Positions 1 through 7,867 are shown, numbered from the stretch's first letter. The stretch is DNA of 64,000 nt from an uncultured Gemmatimonadota bacterium (GCA_903882745.1 CAIRYG010000011.1:186001-250000), one strand, 5' to 3'. Notes: generated by a model not told the origin, from the sequence alone. Program-made: numbers and translations.

Positions 1-226
1 CACGGACCAGGTCGGCCAGAAAGATAAAACTCCCCTTCAGGAGCCCGAGTACGAGCAGGTCCCCGTCGGGATACGCGGCGGTGATTTCGGCGCCCATCTC
101 GCGCACGCGACGCGCAATCGTCTCACGGTCGTAGGCGATGCGCTTCACCGCCCGACCGAGCAGTCGAGAATCGAGGGGGTCAGCCGGCGCGAGCGACGAT
201 GCGTCGGCCCGTTGGTCAGCAGTCAT
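1..226 (-). CDS. hpt: Hypoxanthine phosphoribosyltransferase, N-terminal part (cut by window edge)
   Basis: Reading the minus strand from the ATG at 226 gives about 75 residues that run off the window start. They contain the hypoxanthine phosphoribosyltransferase N-terminal signature [18 protein letters not shown], the strand-loop before the PRPP-binding region. The family salvages hypoxanthine/guanine to IMP/GMP in the cytoplasm. The catalytic PRPP loop lies outside the window, so activity cannot be judged. The ATG is 5 bp after the tilS stop codon, so the two are very probably one transcript; tilS-hpt is a common bacterial pair, usually followed by ftsH, which would lie to the left. Confidence 0.85.
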   Translation of the reverse strand, partial: MTADQRADASSLAPADPLDSRLLGRAVKRIAYDRETIARRVREMGAEITAAYPDGDLLVLGLLKGSFIFLADLVR

Positions 227-231
227 TGGGT

Positions 232-1218
232 CTAATATAGTAGCGTGACGGGTTGGGGAGGGCGCATCACGAAGCTGGTGGCGGTGCGTTCCACTGTCAC
301 CCCGCCGGAGAGCGGAATACTCCCCCCGCTCCCCTTTGCCATGGTAAACTTCGCGAGCCGTTCGGTTCCCCGGCGGTCAAAGGTCACCCCGACGCGAGCC
401 CCCAGCGCGGGCCAGATCAACGAGAGGCCGTCGCGATCAAAATGGGCGAGGGCGCTCCGCCGGACCACGAGGGTTCCGTTGCCGATCACCGGCTGCAGCC
501 CGTCGACCATCGCCTCCACCTCTCGACGCCACGCCCCCGCGGCGCGCCCAACCTCGGCGAGCTCGTCGCGAAAGCCAGGGTGGACCGCTTCGAAGGCCGG
601 CAGCAGGTCGTGCCGGACACGGTTTCGGAGGAATCCTCGGCCCGCATTACTCGGGTCTTCGACCCACTGGACCCGGAAAACGTCCGCGTAGGAGGCGATT
701 TGCGGCCTCGAAACGCCGAGTAAGGGGCGCAGTGGCCCGGAATCGACGTCCATGGCGGCAAGGCCTCTGACGCCCGATCCCCGAAGAATCCGGATGGCCA
801 CGGTCTCAATTTGGTCGTCGCGCGTGTGCGCGGTGACGATTCGTGCCCTGTATTCCGTGGCCCAGCCCCTGAGAAAGGCGCGCCGCGCCGAGCGCCAGGT
901 GGCCTCGCTTTCGCCCGGGGCGGAGGTTCGGCGTCCGGTGAGCGAGGAGAGGCCAAGCCGTTCGGCTGTCTGTTCCACCAAGGTTGCGGCCTCCGTGGCA
1001 GCCGCGCCGGTGCCGTGATCGTAGGTGGCGACCGCCGCAATTGGTGCCCCCGCGCGGACCGCGGCGTCGAGCAGCACCATGGAATCGCGCCCTCCCGAGA
1101 CCGCGAGGAGCCACCGCTCGGGGCCCCGAACGGACGGATGCCTGAGGGCAGCAACGGCCTGGGCCACCGCTTGCCCGACCGGGTCCTGTTGGAACAACGC
1201 TTCCATATCACGAGGCAT
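232..1218 (-). CDS. tilS: tRNA(Ile)-lysidine synthase TilS
   Basis: This 328-residue protein carries the PP-loop ATP-pyrophosphatase motif SGGRDS at residues 41-46, followed by TilS-type features (THAHT-like [12 protein letters not shown] and [10 protein letters not shown]). The enzyme uses ATP and lysine to convert C34 of the CAU-anticodon tRNA-Ile into lysidine, so that AUA is read as isoleucine; it is normally essential. The protein is shorter than the roughly 430-residue E. coli enzyme, with a reduced C-terminal region, as in many non-enterobacterial versions. The start at 1218 gives MPRDMEAL; the Met at residue 5 is a possible alternative. hpt follows after 5 bp. It is divergent from the small gene at 1263 across 44 bp. 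Confidence 0.92.
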   Translation of the reverse strand: MPRDMEALFQQDPVGQAVAQAVAALRHPSVRGPERWLLAVSGGRDSMVLLDAAVRAGAPIAAVATYDHGTGAAATEAATLVEQTAERLGLSSLTGRRTSAPGESEATWRSARRAFLRGWATEYRARIVTAHTRDDQIETVAIRILRGSGVRGLAAMDVDSGPLRPLLGVSRPQIASYADVFRVQWVEDPSNAGRGFLRNRVRHDLLPAFEAVHPGFRDELAEVGRAAGAWRREVEAMVDGLQPVIGNGTLVVRRSALAHFDRDGLSLIWPALGARVGVTFDRRGTERLAKFTMAKGSGGSIPLSGGVTVERTATSFVMRPPQPVTLLY

Positions 1219-1262
1219 TGTGCTAAGATAGTATCCGCACCGTTCATCATAGAGGACGAATC

Positions 1263-1442
1263 GTGGAACACAGCTTTGGCGGACCGTTGGGCACCCTGAT
1301 CGCGGGACTCGGAATGGGGGCTTTTTACACGGCCCTTATCTGGATCAACATGTTGCTCGGCATCTTTTTGACCCCGCTGTTCCTGATCCCGTTGACCTGG
1401 ATCCAGGACGCGCTGGCGGCCAAGAAGGAAGCGAAGGCGTAG
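1263..1442 (+). CDS. Small (59 aa) predicted membrane protein
   Basis: A GTG-initiated frame of 59 codons with a plausible Shine-Dalgarno (AGAGGAC) about 6 bp upstream. The product is strongly hydrophobic across roughly residues 9-50 (AGLGMGAFYTALIWINMLLG, then LTPLFLIPLTW) and ends in a charged tail rich in Lys/Glu/Ala. This is consistent with one long or two short membrane helices and a cytoplasmic basic tail. No family was recognised. A strong intrinsic terminator at 1498-1526 supports this being a real short transcript. It lies between tilS and the candidate origin. Function unknown. Confidence 0.6.
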   Translation: MEHSFGGPLGTLIAGLGMGAFYTALIWINMLLGIFLTPLFLIPLTWIQDALAAKKEAKA

Positions 1443-1455
1443 GGTCTGACGGTTG

Positions 1456-1479
1456 GTCCGATGATATTTTTGATCGGAC
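1456..1479. other. Short inverted repeat after the 59-aa gene
   Basis: GTCCGAT at 1456-1462 pairs with ATCGGAC at 1473-1479 around an AT-rich 10-nt loop. It lies between the small gene and the main terminator. It could be an RNA stem or a protein site; no further support. Confidence 0.35.
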
Positions 1480-1497
1480 GGTGACTGGAAGTTCTGA

Positions 1498-1526
1498 GGG
1501 GCCGGCTCTTGAGCCGGCCCCTTTTT
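1498..1526 (+). terminator. Intrinsic terminator of the 59-aa gene
   Basis: GGGGCCGGCTC pairs with GAGCCGGCCCC (10-11 bp, loop CTTG or shorter) and is followed directly by TTTTT. This is the most textbook rho-independent terminator in the window. It isolates the following DnaA-box region from transcription coming from the left. Confidence 0.9.
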
Positions 1527-1627
1527 GCGTCCCCCTGTGGCCGCGTGACCAAACGCCCTATTGGCAGTCATAGCTTTGACGGACGCGCTGCGGGGTTGGG
1601 TATTCCCCTTGATCGACTGCTGCCGAA

Positions 1628-1636
1628 TGTGGATAA
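1628..1636 (-). promoter_or_regulatory. DnaA box 1 (TTATCCACA)
   Basis: Exact match to the high-affinity 9-mer, read on the minus strand, inside the gene-free region. Confidence 0.8.
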
Positions 1637-1751
1637 GTACGGCATCCTGATCGATCACAGCGCCCTGGGATCAGCATACCCCAGCGAGGTTGCTCGGCGC
1701 TTCTACGCATTGTTGAGAGTATTTTTTGTGACTCTCCAAGCCCAAGCAGCC

Positions 1752-1897
1752 GTATGCAACACGATATGCAGTCCATTCCTGCATATACACACAGCAAAAT
1801 CACGCGAGAAACTACTTCTTGCATATCTTGTAAATAGGCTATGTGAATAAGTTTAGGATACGTAATCTAAACCATTTTGTTGCATATGAATGCATTT
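1752..1897. repeat. Cluster of TGCATAT-type motifs
   Basis: TGCATAT or a one-base variant occurs at 1752-1758 (minus), 1764-1770 (minus), 1780-1786 (plus), 1820-1826 (plus), 1881-1887 (plus) and 1891-1897 (TGCATTT, plus). The second and third form a perfect 8-bp inverted repeat, ATATGCAG ... CTGCATAT, with a 7-bp spacer. The motif is spread through the AT-rich core of the candidate origin, suggesting binding sites for an origin-associated protein; its identity is unknown. Confidence 0.55.
1842..1850 (-). promoter_or_regulatory. DnaA box 2 (TTATTCACA)
   Basis: Matches TTATNCACA on the minus strand, in the AT-rich core of the gene-free region. Confidence 0.7.
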
Positions 1898-2025
1898 CCA
1901 CATATACAGCCTGAAAAGTGCGTCGCTGCCATATTGTTCAGCACTCGCCTGCCCATCGGTCGGAGATGAGCCGGGCAAACAGGGCCTTATTTGGGCAATC
2001 CAAAGATTCAGGCCGATCAGCGTCA

Positions 2026-2034
2026 TGTGGATAA
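2026..2034 (-). promoter_or_regulatory. DnaA box 3 (TTATCCACA)
   Basis: Exact match to the strong box on the minus strand, 47 bp from box 4 start to start, in the same orientation. Confidence 0.8.
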
Positions 2035-2072
2035 GTACACTCAGCGCGCCCAGTCAGACGCTCCCCTGCCCT

Positions 2073-2081
2073 TGTGGATAA
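2073..2081 (-). promoter_or_regulatory. DnaA box 4 (TTATCCACA)
   Basis: Exact match to the strong box on the minus strand; all four boxes share one orientation. Confidence 0.8.
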
Positions 2082-2193
2082 CTTCTTGCCCTGGCGACTG
2101 CTGACAATATGACAGATTCTGGAAACCTCGCCGGCGGTGCAACGCAGGCACCTGGAGGCGAGATCGCGCGTGCAAGTTTGCGGGGTTGCTCGT

Positions 2194-2230
2194 GCGAGTT
2201 GCCGCCCGCGAGTTGCCGCCCGCGAGTTGG
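2194..2230. repeat. 14-bp tandem repeat upstream of the secreted-protein gene
   Basis: GCGAGTTGCCGCCC occurs at 2194-2207 and 2208-2221, followed by a partial third copy (GCGAGTTGG, 2222-2230). It is non-coding and about 75 bp upstream of the start at 2306. Confidence 0.8.
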
Positions 2231-2305
2231 CACAGGTGACTGGCGAAGGCTCACGAGCCGTTGCATTTATTAAGGGTTGCCCCCCACCCCATTTTCGGTG
2301 CTCCA

Positions 2306-3532
2306 ATGGCGCTGTCTCGATTCCCCTCCCTGACGGCTGTGCTGGCTGCAGCCTCGGTTGTTCTGGCCACCCCGGCCCTGGCCCAGCGGTCCGGGTACAC
2401 GTCCTCGATGCTGGCAGAAATGCTCCGCAATGGAGTGGCCGACGAGAAGGTCGTGGCGATGGTGAACTCAGGATGCCTCGCCAGACCGCTGTCGTCGGCG
2501 GAGGTGACCGACCTGCGGAGCAGTGGTGGGAGTGCTGACCTCGTGATGAAGATCGGCCGGGCCTGCTTCGTGGGTGGGGAGGCCGCAGCGACCCCAGTGG
2601 CGACCCCAGCACCGACCCCCGCACCGACCCCAGCACCGGCCCCAGCTCCGACCCCAGCACCGGCCCCAGTGCCGGCCCCAGCAGCGATCCCAGTGGCAGC
2701 CGAGCCGACTGCCCGCCAGGCGCTCCCGCCCGCCGCGACGCTTGATGTCGCTGGACTTGGCGCGGTCAAGGCGGCCGCGGACTTCTTTGAGTGCCCTGCG
2801 CTCAGCGCGACGCCGGACCGCTATCTGGGCCCCTTAAGCGCCCGGTTCGACTCCCGCGTGACGCGATACATTTGCGCCCGTATGAAGTTCGTGAGCGCGC
2901 AGCCGGCCTCGGCGACGCCTGCCCTCAAGCTGCAATGCAAGTATGACAAGGACGGGGGCACGCTCGCGGTCGGCGAAATCGACGGAACCCCGTCGGCTGG
3001 GGCGTCCGCCTGGGAGGCCTATATCCAGTTCGGCAAGGACGACTACGACAACTGGAAGACCGGGCAGTACAACCTCTTCTGCGACTACGGGGCGGCCACG
3101 GTCATTCGCGCGCCCTTCTCGGTCTTCACATCGGGGATCATTGGTGACGACATCCCCAGCCTCAAGGCCAAGGTCCTGGCGCTGCGCACCTTCCCCACAG
3201 GGCCTGAGATTGTCCCGCTCATGCAGCGTGCCTATACCGACGTGTTTATAAGCGATAGGCTCCGCATGGTCGGCATGGAGCTTCAGCTGCTCTTCCCGCC
3301 GCCGGACGGCACGACATCAGAGACCCTGTCGTGCGTGTGGAAGTCCGTGGACACGGGCAAGCTGATGTACACGGATGCGCTCGTGGTCGCACCGAAGCCG
3401 GAGTCGTCCACGTCGATCAAGGCGACCGCCAACGGCTTTACGGACGCCGGCGGGTGGACCTCCGGCCAGTACACGGTGGACTGCTCGCTGGCCGACAAAG
3501 TGATCGCGAGCACGAAGTTCACGGTCAAGTAG
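2306..3532 (+). CDS. Exported protein with Pro/Ala repeat linker and duplicated C-terminal domain
   Basis: The ATG at 2306 begins a clear Sec signal peptide (MALSRFPSLTAVLAAAS... ending PALAQ); an earlier ATG at 2261 would bury it. The mature 408-residue precursor has an N-terminal region with two Cys (around SGCLARPL and GRACF), then a linker of about 36 residues made of APTP/APAP units, and two related C-terminal segments. Each segment ends in a pattern like GQY-x-(V/L)-x-C followed by a strand ending FSVF or FTVK, with one Cys per copy. This suggests a duplicated beta-sandwich. No named family was recognised. Likely periplasmic or surface-exposed. It converges with paaZ. Confidence 0.75.
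   Translation: MALSRFPSLTAVLAAASVVLATPALAQRSGYTSSMLAEMLRNGVADEKVVAMVNSGCLARPLSSAEVTDLRSSGGSADLVMKIGRACFVGGEAAATPVATPAPTPAPTPAPAPAPTPAPAPVPAPAAIPVAAEPTARQALPPAATLDVAGLGAVKAAADFFECPALSATPDRYLGPLSARFDSRVTRYICARMKFVSAQPASATPALKLQCKYDKDGGTLAVGEIDGTPSAGASAWEAYIQFGKDDYDNWKTGQYNLFCDYGAATVIRAPFSVFTSGIIGDDIPSLKAKVLALRTFPTGPEIVPLMQRAYTDVFISDRLRMVGMELQLLFPPPDGTTSETLSCVWKSVDTGKLMYTDALVVAPKPESSTSIKATANGFTDAGGWTSGQYTVDCSLADKVIASTKFTVK
2591..2698 (+). repeat. 12-bp tandem repeat encoding the Pro/Ala linker
   Basis: Nine consecutive 12-bp units related to ACCCCAGCACCG, with changes mostly at a few positions, encode repeated TPAP/APAP. The period is exactly 12 bp throughout. Confidence 0.9.
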
Positions 3533-3547
3533 CCTGTCAAGTAGCCT
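3524..3547 (+). repeat. Perfect 12-bp duplication spanning a stop codon
   Basis: GTCAAGTAGCCT at 3524-3535 is repeated exactly at 3536-3547. The first copy contains the last two sense codons and the TAG stop of the exported protein gene, so the gene's end is duplicated. Confidence 0.9.
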
Positions 3548-3556
3548 AGGGCACCC

Positions 3557-3580
3557 GCCTGACGTGAGGTCCCGTCAGGC
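3557..3580. terminator. Hairpin between convergent genes
   Basis: GCCTGACG (3557-3564) pairs with CGTCAGGC (3573-3580) around an 8-nt loop and includes the paaZ stop. There is no T tract. It could terminate either of the two converging genes. Confidence 0.45.
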
Positions 3581-5620
3581 GTCCTTGCGGCGCACCAGCG
3601 TCAGAATGGTGTAGAGCGCGACCGATTCGTCGTCCTGATTGCGCACATCGACGTCCCACGCCACCACGCCCTGCGGAATGCCGTCGGGGAGCGTCTCCTT
3701 GGCGGTCTTCTGCTTGACGGTCAGGCGGACATGAATCGTGTCGCCGGGATAGACCGGCTTCACGAACCGCAGATTCTCCATGCCGTAGTTGGCCAGCACA
3801 GGACCGAGGGCCGGATCAACAAAGAGCCCGGCGGCAGCGGACACGATGAAATAGCCGTGAGCAACGCGACCGGTGAAGATCCCGTTCGACTTGGCCGCCT
3901 CGTCGTCCATGTGGGCGTAGAACGTGTCACCGGACAATGCCGCAAACTTGGCGATGTCGTCGAGCGTGATGGTGCGGCTCTTGGTGACTAGGGTCTCGCC
4001 AACGGTCAGCTCTTCGAAATACTCGCGGAACGGGTGTACCGCATGGGTGGACTCGGCGGCGCCGCGGACCCACTCGCGGGTGATCGCAGCCACCACACTC
4101 GGGCTTCCCTGCACCGCGGTGCGCTGCATGTAGTGCATGACGCTCCGGCTCCCACCCAACTCCTCGCCACCGCCGGCGCGGCCGGGGCCGCCGTGCACGA
4201 GCGTTGGCATTGGCGAGCCATGGCCGGTGCTCTCTTTGGCGGAGCTGCGATCAAGGACCAGGAGGCGGCCGTGCCAGGGGGCAACACCAAGCACCACCTG
4301 ACGCGCGACATCGGTGTCGGCGGTAAAGAGCGAGCCGCAGAGCGAGCCGCGACCGAGTCGGGCGAGCGCGATGGCGTCGTCGACGTTGGCGTACGGCATC
4401 ACGGTGTTGACCGGCCCAAAGGCTTCGATGTCGTGCGGCTCGTGGTGCGCGAAGGGGTCAGCACAGGCCATGAGCATCGGACCAAAAAACGCTCCGGCCG
4501 TGCGGTCCGCGCCGACGACGGCGTAGTTGTCGTCGCCCCCGTACACGAGTTCGCTCGCGCCACGGATGCGCTGCGCGGCAGCACCCACGTCCTGCACTTG
4601 GGTACGGCTCGCGAGGGGTCCCATTCGGACCCCGTCGACGGCGGGGTTCCCGATGGTGGTCTTGGCGAGGCGAGCGCTCAGGGCGGCGATGACGGCCTCC
4701 TCGGTGCCGCGCGGCACGATCGTCCGGCGAATGGCGGTACACTTCTGCCCGGCCTTCGTCGTCATCTCGCGCACGACCTCCTTGATAAAGAGGTCGAACT
4801 CCTCGGTGCCGGGAATGGCGTCGGGGCCGAGGATGGAGCAGTTGAGCGAATCCGCTTCCATGTTGAAGCGGATCGAGTTCGTGACGACGCTCGGGCTCGT
4901 CTTGAGCATCTGCCCGGTGGCCGCACTTCCCGTGAAGGCGACGATGTCCTGCTCGTTGAGGTGGCTGAGCAGATCGCCCGCGCTCCCGCAGATGAGTTGG
5001 AGCGTGCCCTTCGGAAGAATCCCCGAGTCGATCATCGAGCGGACCATCGCCTCGGTGAGGTACGAGGTGACCGTCGCGGGCTTCACGATGGCGGGAACGC
5101 CAGCGAGGAAACTGGACGCGAGCTTCTCGAGCATGCCCCAGCACGGGAAGTTGAAAGCGTTGATGTGCACCGCGACCCCTTCGAGGGGGACGCAGATATG
5201 GCGCGCGACGAACGTCCCGCCCTTGCTCAGCGGTTCGAGCGGGCCGTCCACATAGAACGTTTCGTTGGGGAACTCCCGACGTCCGCGGCTGGCATAGGTG
5301 AACAGCGTACCGATGCCCCCTTCGATGTCGACCCAGCTATCCTGACGCGTTGCACCAGTGGCTGCCGAGAGCACGTAGAACTCTTCCTTGTGCGCCATCA
5401 GGTGCTGGGCGAGCGCCTTCAACATACGCGCGCGCTCGTGGAAGGTCATCCGGCGCAGCGTGGGTCCGCCAACGGTGCGAGCGTGCTCGGCCATCAAACG
5501 GAAGTCGAGTCCCGCGCTCGTGGCTTCGCCAATCACCTCGCCGGTGACGGCGTGAATAAGTGCGGTCCCGCTACCAGTACCGGTCACCCACTGGTCGAGG
5601 GCGTAGTTTTGCAGGCGCAT
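3575..5620 (-). CDS. paaZ: Bifunctional oxepin-CoA hydrolase / semialdehyde dehydrogenase PaaZ
   Basis: At 681 residues it has the full PaaZ length. An aldehyde dehydrogenase domain (about 1-510) holds the general base Glu255 (FNMEADS) and the nucleophile Cys294 (AGQKCTAIRR). A C-terminal MaoC-type hydratase domain (about 530-680) carries the GDTFYAHMDDEAA and GRVAHGYF motifs. The enzyme opens the oxepin-CoA ring and oxidises the resulting semialdehyde to 3-oxo-5,6-dehydrosuberyl-CoA in phenylacetate degradation. It is the last gene of the minus-strand operon paaG-H-I-J-Y-Z, 11 bp after paaY. No frameshift or missing catalytic residue was seen. Confidence 0.95.
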   Translation of the reverse strand: MRLQNYALDQWVTGTGSGTALIHAVTGEVIGEATSAGLDFRLMAEHARTVGGPTLRRMTFHERARMLKALAQHLMAHKEEFYVLSAATGATRQDSWVDIEGGIGTLFTYASRGRREFPNETFYVDGPLEPLSKGGTFVARHICVPLEGVAVHINAFNFPCWGMLEKLASSFLAGVPAIVKPATVTSYLTEAMVRSMIDSGILPKGTLQLICGSAGDLLSHLNEQDIVAFTGSAATGQMLKTSPSVVTNSIRFNMEADSLNCSILGPDAIPGTEEFDLFIKEVVREMTTKAGQKCTAIRRTIVPRGTEEAVIAALSARLAKTTIGNPAVDGVRMGPLASRTQVQDVGAAAQRIRGASELVYGGDDNYAVVGADRTAGAFFGPMLMACADPFAHHEPHDIEAFGPVNTVMPYANVDDAIALARLGRGSLCGSLFTADTDVARQVVLGVAPWHGRLLVLDRSSAKESTGHGSPMPTLVHGGPGRAGGGEELGGSRSVMHYMQRTAVQGSPSVVAAITREWVRGAAESTHAVHPFREYFEELTVGETLVTKSRTITLDDIAKFAALSGDTFYAHMDDEAAKSNGIFTGRVAHGYFIVSAAAGLFVDPALGPVLANYGMENLRFVKPVYPGDTIHVRLTVKQKTAKETLPDGIPQGVVAWDVDVRNQDDESVALYTILTLVRRKDA

Positions 5621-5631
5621 GTGTGGTGATC

Positions 5632-6228
5632 CTATTGAGTTTTTGTCTCGTCCCAGCTCTTGAGCATCGCCGACTGCGTGGGGCGATCCGCGGGTAGTTC
5701 ACGGAGTGGCTCGACTTCGCGCCAGGTCGCCTGCATCGCACTGGGGAGGCGCTGATAGAGCGCCGTGCCCTCGGACTTCCATGCCAGCATTTCGTCGCTG
5801 ACTTCTTTCACGATCTTCGCGGGATTCCCGACGACGACCGAGCGCGCGGGCACCTGCATGTTGGCGGGTACAAAGCAGAGCGCGCCGACAATACTGCCGG
5901 CGCCGATGTCTGCATTGTCCATGATGACGGCGTTCATCCCAATGAGCGCGTTGGCGCCGATGTGCGCACCATGCACGATTGCACCGTGACCGATGTGCGC
6001 GGCCTTCTCGAGCACCACGGTGACACCGGGAAACATGTGAACGGTGCAGTTCTCCTGAATGTTACAGCCATCTTCAATCACGATGCCGCCCCAGTCGCCG
6101 CGAATCGCCGCACCGGGGCCGACGTAGACATCGCGTCCGATGATCACATTACCGGTGACCGTCGCAAGGGGATGCACGAACGCACTCTCGTGCACCACCG
6201 GAATAAATCCATCGAAGGCGCAGATCAT
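5632..6228 (-). CDS. paaY: PaaY-like hexapeptide-repeat (gamma-carbonic anhydrase fold) thioesterase
   Basis: The ATG at 6228 overlaps the paaJ stop (ATGA) and gives 198 residues starting MICAFDGFIPVVHESAF. The sequence has left-handed beta-helix hexapeptide repeats (VIIGRDVYVGPGA, CNIQENCTVHMF, AHIGHGAIVHGAHIGANALIGMNA) including the His residues used for metal binding. In E. coli PaaY is a thioesterase that rescues dead-end CoA esters of the phenylacetate pathway; its position here, between paaJ and paaZ, supports that assignment over a general carbonic anhydrase. A longer upstream reading is possible but would lie inside paaJ in another frame. Confidence 0.85.
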   Translation of the reverse strand: MICAFDGFIPVVHESAFVHPLATVTGNVIIGRDVYVGPGAAIRGDWGGIVIEDGCNIQENCTVHMFPGVTVVLEKAAHIGHGAIVHGAHIGANALIGMNAVIMDNADIGAGSIVGALCFVPANMQVPARSVVVGNPAKIVKEVSDEMLAWKSEGTALYQRLPSAMQATWREVEPLRELPADRPTQSAMLKSWDETKTQ

Positions 6229-7439
6229 CAGACGCGCTCGATGATCATGGCGAAGCCCTGACCGACACCGATGCACATGGTGCACAACGCATAACGGGCT
6301 GTGCGCGCGTGCAACTCGTGCATGGCCGTGAGCGCAAGACGTGCCCCGCTCATGCCGAGCGGGTGACCAAGCGCAATGGCGCCACCGTTGGGATTCACGC
6401 GCGGATCGTCGTCGGCCACACCGAGCTCGCGAAGGCACGCGAGCCCCTGCGCGGCGAACGCTTCATTGAGTTCAATGACGTCAATCTGGTCGAGCGTAAG
6501 GCCGGCCCGTTGCAGTGCGAGTCGCGTGGCGGGTACGGGGCCCATGCCCATGATGCGTGCCTCAACACCAGCGGCGGCGCTCGCTATGATGCGCGCCCGC
6601 GGCGTGAGACCATGTGCCTGCACCGCCGCTGCGGACGCCACGAGGAGTGCCGCGGAGCCGTCGTTGAGTCCGGAGCTGTTGCCGGCGGTCACGGAGCCGT
6701 GGCCGTCGGTACGAAAGGCGGGCTTGAGTTTGGCGAGCGTCTCGAGCGTGGTGTCGGGACGCAAGAACTCGTCCTGCGTCACGCGCTTAGGCTCGCCCTT
6801 TTTCTGCGCGATTTCGACAGGCGCAATCTCGATTTCAAAGCGCCCGCGTGTGCGGGCGGCGGCGGCCTTCTGCTGCGAGCGCAGCGCAAAGGCGTCCTGG
6901 TCGGCACGTGTGACGCCATACTGCGCGGCGACATTCTCAGCGGTCTCTCCCATCGAGTCCGTGCCGTGCGTGGCTTTCATTTTCGGATTGACGAACCGCC
7001 AACCGAGGCTGGTGTCGAACAGCTGCACGTCGCGTGCAAAGGGCGTGGTGCCTTTGGAGAGCACAAAGGGGGCGCGCGTCATGCTCTCAGCGCCGCCGGC
7101 GATAAAGAGGTCGCCTTCGCCGGCCTTGATCGAGCGCGCGGCACTCGCCACCGCGCTCAGCCCCGACGCACAGAGCCGGTTCACCGTTTCGCCCGGGACC
7201 GTCACCGGGAGGCCGGCGAGCAGCAGGGACATCCGCGCCACGTTGCGATTGTCTTCGCCCGCCTGGTTCGCGCAGCCCATAATCACGTCGGTGATCGCGG
7301 CGGGATCGAGTGACGGGTGGCGCGCCATCAGGGCGCGGATGGCGTGCGCGCCGAGGTCATCGGCGCGCACTTCGGCGAGTGCCCCGCCGATGTTGCCGAT
7401 GGGCGAGCGGATGCCGTCGATCAGAAATGCGTCGGTCAT
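6228..7439 (-). CDS. paaJ: 3-oxoadipyl-CoA / 3-oxo-5,6-dehydrosuberyl-CoA thiolase PaaJ
   Basis: A 403-residue thiolase starting MTDAFLIDGIRSPIG. It has the nucleophile motif (NRLCASGLSAV), the His motif (NEAFAAQG) and the C-terminal GG(A)IALGHPLGMSGARL and CTMCIGVGQG motifs, where the second catalytic Cys lies. The family cleaves 3-oxoadipyl-CoA to succinyl-CoA and acetyl-CoA, and also acts earlier in the pathway. The start at 7439 overlaps the paaI stop by 4 bp and is preferred over an upstream in-frame start inside paaI. Length is typical. Confidence 0.93.
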   Translation of the reverse strand: MTDAFLIDGIRSPIGNIGGALAEVRADDLGAHAIRALMARHPSLDPAAITDVIMGCANQAGEDNRNVARMSLLLAGLPVTVPGETVNRLCASGLSAVASAARSIKAGEGDLFIAGGAESMTRAPFVLSKGTTPFARDVQLFDTSLGWRFVNPKMKATHGTDSMGETAENVAAQYGVTRADQDAFALRSQQKAAAARTRGRFEIEIAPVEIAQKKGEPKRVTQDEFLRPDTTLETLAKLKPAFRTDGHGSVTAGNSSGLNDGSAALLVASAAAVQAHGLTPRARIIASAAAGVEARIMGMGPVPATRLALQRAGLTLDQIDVIELNEAFAAQGLACLRELGVADDDPRVNPNGGAIALGHPLGMSGARLALTAMHELHARTARYALCTMCIGVGQGFAMIIERV

Positions 7440-7867
7440 GTGGATGCGTCCGATGGGAAATGCGCGCGGTTGGTCCGGTAGACCGTGCCGCGGAAGTGTC
7501 CGACAATCACGTCGTGCTGGTTGCGCACGGTGACGTTGCAAAAGCCGAGCTTGTTCGTGACGGATTCCTGTTCGGCGATCGCGGTGAGCGTGTCGCCCAC
7601 GTGGACGGCGACGGGAAAGGAGATCGATGCGTCAATAGCGACCGAGAGGGTGCCGGCTGCGTTCGTCGCGAAGGCGAAGGCAGAGTCGGCGAACGAGAAC
7701 ACGATGCCACCGTGCGAGGTCCCGAATCCGTTCACCATGTCGGCGCGGACTGTCATGCGAATGCGACTGTAGCCCACGCGCGCGTCGAGGACTTCGACGC
7801 CGAGCCATTGGGAGAAGGCGTCGCGAGCGACGAGCGTCGCGATGACCTGCTCGGGGGTATGGCTCAC
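7436..7867 (-). CDS. paaI: Hydroxyphenylacetyl-CoA thioesterase PaaI
   Basis: A 143-residue hotdog-fold thioesterase with the PaaI signature (GFGTSHGGIVFSFADSAFAFA): HGG followed by the conserved Asp region. The family hydrolyses ring-hydroxylated phenylacetyl-CoA and related esters, preventing CoA sequestration. It overlaps paaH upstream and paaJ downstream by 4 bp each (ATGA), indicating translational coupling. Cytoplasmic; length is typical for the family. Confidence 0.93.
   Translation of the reverse strand: MSHTPEQVIATLVARDAFSQWLGVEVLDARVGYSRIRMTVRADMVNGFGTSHGGIVFSFADSAFAFATNAAGTLSVAIDASISFPVAVHVGDTLTAIAEQESVTNKLGFCNVTVRNQHDVIVGHFRGTVYRTNRAHFPSDAST

Larger units (their letters stand above)
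1528..2305. other. Candidate replication origin (oriC): gene-free, DnaA-box cluster
   Basis: About 780 bp without a supportable gene. Four exact matches to the DnaA consensus TTATNCACA lie on the minus strand (1628-1636, 1842-1850, 2026-2034, 2073-2081), three of them the strongest form TTATCCACA. A degenerate box (ATTTCCACA, 1894-1902) lies on the plus strand. The part around 1795-1912 is clearly richer in A/T than the flanks and could be the unwinding element. A repeated TGCATAT motif occupies 1752-1897. Genes leave the left side on the minus strand. No dnaA, dnaN, rpmH or parAB gene lies in the window, so this would be an origin away from dnaA. The alternative is a DnaA-titrating locus. 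Confidence 0.7.

Noticed and set aside
2194-2230. Repeats resembling a CRISPR array
   Set aside because: Units of 14 bp are directly adjacent with no spacers and no cas genes are present.
1528-2305. Protein-coding genes in the DnaA-box region
   Set aside because: Short frames of about 60-240 codons exist on both strands, but they have no convincing start sites, no domains, and would cross the repeated boxes.
5632-6438. Longer PaaY reading frame starting at 6438
   Set aside because: The extra 70 residues are Arg/His/Cys-rich, overlap paaJ and do not resemble the family; the ATG at 6228 gives a normal length and an ATGA overlap.
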